Shown: piece by piece, positions 59,021 through 64,000 of the stretch | How the letters are laid out: each line of letters begins with the position of its first letter | Position numbering within the stretch: the first letter of the stretch is position 1 | Source: Caballeronia sp. Lep1P3 | GTDB lineage: Bacteria; Pseudomonadota; Gammaproteobacteria; Burkholderiales; Burkholderiaceae | Assembly (NCBI RefSeq): GCF_022879595.1 | Contig: NZ_CP084265.1 | Span: 992,001 to 1,056,000, forward strand | Reading direction: 5' to 3' | DNA length: 64,000 nucleotides | The notes under the pieces: generated by a model | What the model saw: the letters and a program-made list of their open reading frames with translations, nothing else | Told to the model about the DNA's origin: nothing | Databases searched by the model: none | Position numbers and translations under genes: made by a program

Positions 59021-59494
59021 ATGCTGATACGTTGGTTGCTGGCCGCGCTTCATTTGCTCGCTTTCGGCTTCGCGCTTGCCTCGGTGCTCGCGCGGGCGCG
59101 CGCGCTGCGCCGGCTGGATGCGTCGCAATCGGTGCAGGCGAATGAGCTTCGTCTGCGCGAGGTCTTTCGCTCCGACATGGTCTGGGGCGTGACGGCGATC
59201 GTGCTGATCGTGACCGGCGTCATGCGCGCGTTCGGCGGCTTCGAAAAGGGCGGGGCGTACTACCTGCACGAGCCGCTTTTCCACCTGAAGATGACCGCGC
59301 TGGTGCTGATCTTGTTGATCGAAGTCTCGCCGATGCTCGCGCTGATCCGCTGGCGCGCGGCGCTCGCGCAGGGCGGGGCGATCGATCTCACGCGTGCGCG
59401 ACGCTTCGCGTGGATGAGCGATCTCGAAGCGGCGCTCGTCATGGTGATGGTGATTGCCGCGACCGGCATGACGCGCGGCATATGGGCGACGTAG
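59021..59494 (+). CDS. DUF2214-like membrane protein
   Basis: A 157-residue protein with four hydrophobic helices (about 2-24, 50-67, 85-103 and 132-150). LREVFRSDMVWGVTAIVLIVTG and FHLKMTALVLILLIEVSP are typical of DUF2214 proteins, which have no assigned role. GGGAGGAAAGG before the ATG is a strong ribosome site and decides the start. Confidence 0.82.
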   Translation: MLIRWLLAALHLLAFGFALASVLARARALRRLDASQSVQANELRLREVFRSDMVWGVTAIVLIVTGVMRAFGGFEKGGAYYLHEPLFHLKMTALVLILLIEVSPMLALIRWRAALAQGGAIDLTRARRFAWMSDLEAALVMVMVIAATGMTRGIWAT

Positions 59495-59532
59495 GCGCGT
59501 GCGGCACGAGTAGTGTCCGACGCCCGCAAATG

Positions 59533-59564
59533 AAAAAGGCCCGAGTCATCGACTCGGGCCTTTT
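59533..59564. terminator. hairpin between DUF2214 gene and tRNA-Val
   Basis: AAAAGGCCCGAGTC and GACTCGGGCCTTTT form a perfect long stem with a tiny loop. T runs on both strands make it suitable for the plus-strand gene and for the minus-strand tRNA-Val. Confidence 0.9.
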
Positions 59565-59601
59565 AGTCTTCGGTGTCTTGGCGTTACCAGCACCAGAATT
59601 C

Positions 59602-59676
59602 TGGTGGGTAGTACTGGGATCGAACCAGTGACCCCTGCCGTGTGAAGGCAGTGCTCTACCGCTGAGCTAACCACCC
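59602..59676 (-). tRNA. tRNA-Val (CAC)
   Basis: A 75-base tRNA on the minus strand, starting GGGTGGTTAGCTCAGCGGT and ending in an encoded CCA. The anticodon loop TTCACAC gives anticodon CAC (codon GTG). The T-loop is GGTTCGATCCC. It is transcribed away from dnaQ towards lower coordinates. Confidence 0.95.
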
Positions 59677-59743
59677 GAAGAGATTGAGATTATGTCAGGC
59701 GTATCGCGTTTCGTAAAGCGATTCTTCAAGCAATTTCGAAAAT

Positions 59744-60481
59744 TCAGGCGGCGACCGCATCGGCCTCGGCGCTGGCCGCTTCCGTGCGCCATACGCTCGT
59801 GCCCTTGATCGCCTTGTCGAGATCGTTCAGCACCGCTTCATGCGCGGCCAGTTCGTCCGCGCTCGCGGCAATCACCGGCAAGTCGAGATCGTCCAGCGCA
59901 ATGCGCGGCGCGGCCGTATCGCCTTCGGACGGCACGTCGCCGAGCATGTCGATGACGAGGCTTTCCTGGCCGCGCGTCATCGCGAGATAGACCTCGGCGA
60001 GCAGCTCCGAGTCGAGCAGCGCGCCGTGCAGCGTGCGATGCGCGTTGCTGATGCCGAAGCGGTCGCACAACGCATCCAGCGAATTGCGCTTGCCGGGGAA
60101 CATCTGCTTCGCATGCGCGAGCGAGTCGATCACGCCCGCGCACGTCTCGGAGACCTTCGGCAGCCCGAGCAGCGCGAATTCCATGTCGAGAAAGCCGATG
60201 TCGAACGGCGCGTTATGGATGACCAGCTCCGCGTCGGCGATGAAGTCGCGTAGCTCGGCGGCGATCTCGGCGAACTTCGGTTTGTCGCTCAGGAATTCGG
60301 TCGTGAGCCCGTGCACCGCCAGCGCGCCGGGGTCGCTGTCGCGCTCCGGATTGACATAGAAGTGCAGGTTGTTGCCCGTCAGCCGGCGATTGACCAGCTC
60401 GACGCAGCCGATCTCGATGATCCTGTCGCCCGTTCGAGCGTTGAGGCCGGTGGTTTCGGTGTCCAGTATCAGTTGGCGCAT
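59744..60481 (-). CDS. dnaQ: DNA polymerase III epsilon subunit DnaQ
   Basis: A 245-residue 3'-5' proofreading exonuclease. Exo I is LILDTETTGL at residue 4-13, Exo II is in VIHNAPFDIGFLDMEF, and Exo III in HGALLDSELLAEVYLAMT. The C-terminal 60 residues, ending in an Ala-rich stretch, correspond to the part that binds the alpha subunit. It lies 21 bp after rnhA on the same strand; rnhA-dnaQ linkage is common (divergent in E. coli). Confidence 0.97.
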   Translation of the reverse strand: MRQLILDTETTGLNARTGDRIIEIGCVELVNRRLTGNNLHFYVNPERDSDPGALAVHGLTTEFLSDKPKFAEIAAELRDFIADAELVIHNAPFDIGFLDMEFALLGLPKVSETCAGVIDSLAHAKQMFPGKRNSLDALCDRFGISNAHRTLHGALLDSELLAEVYLAMTRGQESLVIDMLGDVPSEGDTAAPRIALDDLDLPVIAASADELAAHEAVLNDLDKAIKGTSVWRTEAASAEADAVAA

Positions 60482-60502
60482 GAGATGTCTGTTTTTCTGC
60501 GT

Positions 60503-60964
60503 TTAGCTGTCGGCAAGCGATGTGACGCCGCGATTGGCGAGCGCATCGGCGCGTTCGTTCTCGGGATGACCGGCGTGGCCCTTGACCCAGCGCCACTCGA
60601 TCTGATGCTGCGCGACGAGCGCGTCGAGCCGCTTCCAGAGGTCGGCGTTTTTGACGGGCGTCTTCGCGGCCGTCATCCAGTTCTTTTTCTTCCAGCCGTG
60701 AATCCACTCGCTGATGCCTTTCTGCACATATTGCGAGTCCGTGTGGATCACGGCGCGGCACGGGCGCTTGAGCGCTTCGAGCGCGGCGATCACCGCCATC
60801 AGTTCCATGCGGTTGTTGGTGGTCGCGGCTTCGCCGCCGAACAGTTCCTTCTCCAGCGCGCCGAAGCGCAGCAGGGCGCCCCAGCCGCCGGGGCCGGGAT
60901 TGCCTTTGCAGGCGCCGTCCGTGTAGATGTCGATTACTTTGGTCGATGCGGAATCTTCAGTCAT
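60503..60964 (-). CDS. rnhA: ribonuclease HI
   Basis: A 153-residue RNase H that cuts RNA in RNA:DNA hybrids. The four acidic catalytic residues are in [36 protein letters not shown] and ENERADALA, with the histidine in KGHAGHPEN. The ATG at 60964 overlaps the stop of the methyltransferase gene (ATGA) and precedes [13 protein letters not shown]. It is in one operon with dnaQ. Confidence 0.97.
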   Translation of the reverse strand: MTEDSASTKVIDIYTDGACKGNPGPGGWGALLRFGALEKELFGGEAATTNNRMELMAVIAALEALKRPCRAVIHTDSQYVQKGISEWIHGWKKKNWMTAAKTPVKNADLWKRLDALVAQHQIEWRWVKGHAGHPENERADALANRGVTSLADS

Positions 60965-61785
60965 CAATGCTCGTTGCGGATGTGCGGGGCGGCGACCGGG
61001 GCCAGACCGGGCGCGAGCGCGGGTTTCTTCAGCTTGCGCGGACCGATGAGCCGCATGCCGCGCACGCGCTTCACCGCGGTGATCATGTAGGCGGCGCCGA
61101 AGATGGGCCACCAGCGGTCGCCCGCAGGCTCCATGAATGCGCAGCGTTGCAGCCATTTGTCGGTGACGAGCGGCGGACGATAGCAGCCGAAGCGTCCGCG
61201 TTCAAGGTCGAATCCGAGCAGCTTGATCCAGTCCTTGATGCGGGTGAACGCGATCATGTCGTGCGCGGCGGGCACGAACGGGCGTCCGGCCACCTTGCCG
61301 AGCGATTGCCGCGCGCCCCACAGACTGAGCGAATTGAACCCGAGAATGATGAGCTGGCCCTCGGGCACGAGCACGCGTTCGGCTTCGCGCAGCAGCCGGT
61401 GCGGATCGCGCGAGAATTCGAGCGTATGCGGCAGCACGAGCAGATCGACACTCTGCGCTTCGAACGGCAAGTCGAGAAGATCGCACCAGACGGTGCTGCG
61501 GCCTTCCGGCGCGCTTGCGGCGGGCAGCGCGCTCACGCCCGCGGCGTGGGCGCGCGGCAGCGTATAGGGCGCGCTTGCGCCGCTTTCCGCGTCGAGCACG
61601 AGGGCGCGGCCGGTCATGCGGTTTTCGCGCAGCGCGTCGAGTTGCGGCATGCCGAGCTGAAGCGCGTGATAGCCGAAGATGTCGGATACCAGGCGGTCGA
61701 GCTGAGTCTGCTCCCACTCGAGCACGTAACGGCCCGGCGCCGAGTTGGTCCAGGCGGGCCAGTCTATAATCGCTCGGTCAGACAT
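60964..61785 (-). CDS. SAM-dependent methyltransferase (type 11)
   Basis: A 273-residue class I methyltransferase-like protein. The central [23 protein letters not shown] and [14 protein letters not shown] segments are motifs II-III of type 11 enzymes, but the glycine-rich SAM loop is weak ([11 protein letters not shown]). The same protein family regularly sits between gloB and rnhA in proteobacteria. The ATG at 61785 is chosen; it is 17 bp from the divergent gloB start. The substrate is unknown. Confidence 0.85.
   Translation of the reverse strand: MSDRAIIDWPAWTNSAPGRYVLEWEQTQLDRLVSDIFGYHALQLGMPQLDALRENRMTGRALVLDAESGASAPYTLPRAHAAGVSALPAASAPEGRSTVWCDLLDLPFEAQSVDLLVLPHTLEFSRDPHRLLREAERVLVPEGQLIILGFNSLSLWGARQSLGKVAGRPFVPAAHDMIAFTRIKDWIKLLGFDLERGRFGCYRPPLVTDKWLQRCAFMEPAGDRWWPIFGAAYMITAVKRVRGMRLIGPRKLKKPALAPGLAPVAAPHIRNEH
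61765..61770 (+). promoter_or_regulatory. -10 box for gloB
   Basis: A perfect TATAAT lies 33 bp before the gloB start and inside the first codons of the divergent methyltransferase gene. A TTGGTC at 61745-61750 is the nearest -35-like box, with a short 14-bp spacer. Confidence 0.45.
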
Positions 61786-61802
61786 GTTCGGATGCCGCGT
61801 AG

Positions 61803-62642
61803 ATGATCGCCATGGATTCACTTGCTGAAGATTCGCCCGGACCCGCGCTCGAGTACGTGCCGGTTCCGGCGTTCGAAGACAATTACATCTGGCTCGTGTC
61901 GGACTCGCGGGACGCCGTCGTGATCGACCCGGGCGACGCCGCGCCGGTCGAAGCGTATCTCGCAAGACGCGGCTGGCGGCTGACCGCTATTTTACTCACG
62001 CACCATCATCGCGACCACGTCGGCGGTGTGAAAGCGCTCCTCGATAGCCGATCGGCAGAGGGCGGCGTGCCGGTGTACGGGCCGGCCGGCGAGCCAATCG
62101 AGCATCTGACGCAGCGGCTGAAGGGCGGCGACGCCGTGCGTATCGCGCACCCGGCGCTGGAATTTACCGTTATCGACGTGCCGGGCCACACTGCGGGCCA
62201 TATCGCGTATTTTCAGGCCGGCGACGCGCGCGGCACGCCGCATCTATTCTGTGGCGACACGCTCTTCGCGAGCGGCTGCGGGCGTCTTTTCGAAGGCACG
62301 CCGCAGCAGATGCTGGCATCGCTCGATGCGCTCGCCGCGCTTCCCGATACCACCGATGTCCACTGCGCGCACGAGTACACGCTGTCGAACATTCGGTTCG
62401 CGCGCGCTTGCGAGCCGGACAACGCCGCACTCGTCCGCTGGGACGACGAGGCGCACGCGCTGCGCGCCGCCGGCAAACCGACCGTGCCCACGACGATCCG
62501 CCACGAAAAGGCCGTAAATCCCTTCTTGCGCGTCGAACGGCCCGCAATTCAGGCGACGCTTTCGTCGCAATTCGGCGAGCCGGTCAAAGGCCGCCTCGAT
62601 GCGTTCCGGCTGATGCGAGGATGGAAAGACACGTTCCGGTGA
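61803..62642 (+). CDS. gloB: hydroxyacylglutathione hydrolase GloB (glyoxalase II)
   Basis: A 279-residue metallo-beta-lactamase-fold enzyme that hydrolyses S-lactoylglutathione in methylglyoxal detoxification. The metal motif is LTHHHRDHVGG near residue 65; VPGHTAGHIAY and CGDTLFASGCGRLFEGT carry further ligands, and CAHEYTLSN follows. The last 30 residues bind glutathione. Start is the ATG at 61803; a second ATG lies three codons later. Confidence 0.96.
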   Translation: MIAMDSLAEDSPGPALEYVPVPAFEDNYIWLVSDSRDAVVIDPGDAAPVEAYLARRGWRLTAILLTHHHRDHVGGVKALLDSRSAEGGVPVYGPAGEPIEHLTQRLKGGDAVRIAHPALEFTVIDVPGHTAGHIAYFQAGDARGTPHLFCGDTLFASGCGRLFEGTPQQMLASLDALAALPDTTDVHCAHEYTLSNIRFARACEPDNAALVRWDDEAHALRAAGKPTVPTTIRHEKAVNPFLRVERPAIQATLSSQFGEPVKGRLDAFRLMRGWKDTFR

Positions 62643-62728
62643 GCGGCCAAACTTGCCGCGAACTTAATCCGATACTTGAGAAACGCCGTTAGATGCAGGA
62701 TTTTGCAGGGGTTTTACGCGCGTTCTTA

Positions 62729-62757
62729 TTGACGTCCCAAGTGCGGTTCCGTACTAT
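62729..62757 (+). promoter_or_regulatory. sigma-70 promoter of the mltD-like gene
   Basis: TTGACG at 62729-62734 and TACTAT at 62752-62757 are 17 bp apart. It lies 45 bp before the start codon in a locally A/T-richer stretch. Confidence 0.75.
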
Positions 62758-62802
62758 CGGCTCCAAATTTCCAAGCTTTATCTTTTGGAAGCCGAGACGT
62801 TC

Positions 62803-64000
62803 ATGCGACTAACACTTAGCGCGCTATCCGTCCTTACGCTGGCCGCCTGTGCCAGCCAGGGTCCGACAGCGCCAGCCTCCAATACAACCGCCGCCGCTCC
62901 TACCGCCGCCTCGCAGCAAGAAGTCGCCGACACGATCCGCCGCACCGCAGCCGCCAAGGAAACCATCGACGTCGACAAGACGCCCGTCACTTCGCTCGCG
63001 GGGTCGGCCGATCTCTGGAGCCGCATCCGCAACGGTTTTCAGATTCCCGACCTGCAAAGCGATCTCGTCGACATGCAGGTGAACTGGTACGCGCAGCGTC
63101 CCGACTACGTCGAGCGCATGACCACGCGCTCGCAGAAGTACCTGTATCACATCGTCGAGGAACTCGAGCAGCGCCATATGCCCACGGAACTGGCGCTTTT
63201 GCCGTTTATCGAGTCGGCGTACAACCCGCAGGCGCTGTCGGTGGCGAAAGCGGCTGGCATGTGGCAGTTCGTGCCCGGCACCGGCCGCGATTACAACCTC
63301 AAGCAGAACATGTGGCAGGACGAGCGGCGCGACGTGCTGGCATCGACCTCCGCCGCGCTCGATTACCTTTCGCGCCTGCACGACATGTTCGGCGACTGGC
63401 ATCTCGCGCTCGCCGCGTACAACTGGGGCGAGGGCAACGTGCAGCGCGCCATCGCGCGCAACGAGGCGGCCGGCTTGCCGACGGATTACGAAAGCCTGCG
63501 CATGCCCAACGAGACGCGCAACTACGTCCCGAAGCTGCAGGCGGTGAAGAACATCGTCTCGAATCCGCAGCAATACGGCCTCGCGCTGCCGGATATTCCG
63601 AATCACCCGTATTTCGTCACGGTCACGACCGCGCGGGACATCGACGTGACCATGGCCGCGAGGCTCGCCGGCATGAGCGTCGAGGAGTTCCGGTCGCTCA
63701 ATCCGTCGTTCGCGAAGCCAGTCATTCTCGGCGCAACGAATCCCCAGATCCTGCTGCCGTTCGACAACGCCGCGACGTTCCAGCGCAATCTCAGCTCGTA
63801 CACCGGCGCGCTGTCGTCGTGGACCACGTACACGGTCACGGAACGCGCGCGGCCCGCGGCGATCGCCGAGAAAATCGGTGTCGACGCGGACACGCTGATG
63901 TCGGTCAATCGCATTCCGGCGGGCATGCGCCTGAAACCCGGCTCGACCATCGTCGTGCCGCGCACGGATGACGACGACGAAGACATCAGCGCCGACGTCG
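62803..64000 (+). CDS. mltD: MltD-like membrane-bound lytic transglycosylase (5' part)
   Basis: The first 399 codons of a gene that runs past the window end. The signal peptide ends in the lipobox LTLAAC (cysteine near 16). The goose-lysozyme/Slt domain follows, with the catalytic glutamate in LLPFIESAYNPQALS and the motifs AGMWQFVPGTGRDYNL and LALAAYNWGEGNV. A first LysM-like region begins around residue 265 and a clearer LysM (TYTVTERARPAAIAEKIGV) near 345. MltD cleaves peptidoglycan glycan strands from the outer membrane side. It is next to gloB, as in E. coli. Confidence 0.94.
   Translation, partial: MRLTLSALSVLTLAACASQGPTAPASNTTAAAPTAASQQEVADTIRRTAAAKETIDVDKTPVTSLAGSADLWSRIRNGFQIPDLQSDLVDMQVNWYAQRPDYVERMTTRSQKYLYHIVEELEQRHMPTELALLPFIESAYNPQALSVAKAAGMWQFVPGTGRDYNLKQNMWQDERRDVLASTSAALDYLSRLHDMFGDWHLALAAYNWGEGNVQRAIARNEAAGLPTDYESLRMPNETRNYVPKLQAVKNIVSNPQQYGLALPDIPNHPYFVTVTTARDIDVTMAARLAGMSVEEFRSLNPSFAKPVILGATNPQILLPFDNAATFQRNLSSYTGALSSWTTYTVTERARPAAIAEKIGVDADTLMSVNRIPAGMRLKPGSTIVVPRTDDDDEDISADV

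Overview
The window is about 64 kb of high-GC chromosomal DNA from a betaproteobacterium, most likely the Burkholderia sensu lato group (Paraburkholderia, Caballeronia or a relative). The basis is the gene families and their order: an arginine-type EF-P beside its rhamnosyltransferase EarP, a YceD-rpmF-plsX-fabH-fabD-fabG-acpP-fabF block running into rpoE-rseA-rseB-mucD-lepA-lepB-rnc-era-recO-pdxJ-acpS-nagZ, a very long RNase E and a tailed RNase III. The assignment is inference from family and synteny knowledge; no database was searched. Nearly everything is core, vertically inherited material. I see no prophage, insertion sequence, integron, CRISPR array, toxin-antitoxin pair or defence island.

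Layout. 1-1260: end of a lutB-lutC lactate-utilisation operon and a small hypothetical gene. 1583-1811: two identical tRNA-Asn genes. 1938-8352: ferredoxin FdxA, then pncB, a second LUD-domain gene, a sodium:proton antiporter, a 2-hydroxyacid dehydrogenase and rmuC. 8362-12412: a minus-strand block with a GNAT enzyme, a membrane protein and molybdenum cofactor genes moeA, mobA and moaA. 12632-16009: rne, separated by about 935 bp from a plus-strand run rluC, HAD phosphatase, Rieske protein, SppA-type protease. 20001-21328: a convergent pair (RsmI-like methyltransferase, Maf).

21714-41770 is a 20-kb co-directional block. It links 23S rRNA accumulation (YceD) and L32 with fatty-acid initiation and elongation, the sigma-E envelope-stress module (RpoE, RseA, RseB, MucD), translation and secretion (LepA, signal peptidase I), RNA processing and ribosome maturation (RNase III, Era), recombination (RecO), vitamin B6 (PdxJ), acyl-carrier-protein activation (AcpS) and cell-wall recycling (NagZ). 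Most genes are tightly spaced or overlap; hairpin terminators follow rpmF and acpP. It is followed on the minus strand by an orphan NtrC-type regulator with eroded sigma-54 motifs, a BON-domain lipoprotein, efp and earP.

46154-64000: uvrC and pgsA, two tRNA-Gly genes and tRNA-Cys, an ElaA-like acetyltransferase, a CtaG-SCO1 cytochrome-oxidase assembly pair, otsB-otsA trehalose synthesis, an MsbA-like ABC exporter, a GT4 glycosyltransferase, two membrane proteins, tRNA-Val, dnaQ, rnhA, a SAM methyltransferase, gloB, and the start of an MltD-like lytic transglycosylase cut by the window end.

No wholly new system stands out. The best leads are the degenerate AAA+ regulator at 41847-43238, the arginine-rich hexapeptide repeat in RNase E, the second LUD-domain operon, the promoter-led long leader before yceD, and the small YgfX-like gene between fabF and rpoE.
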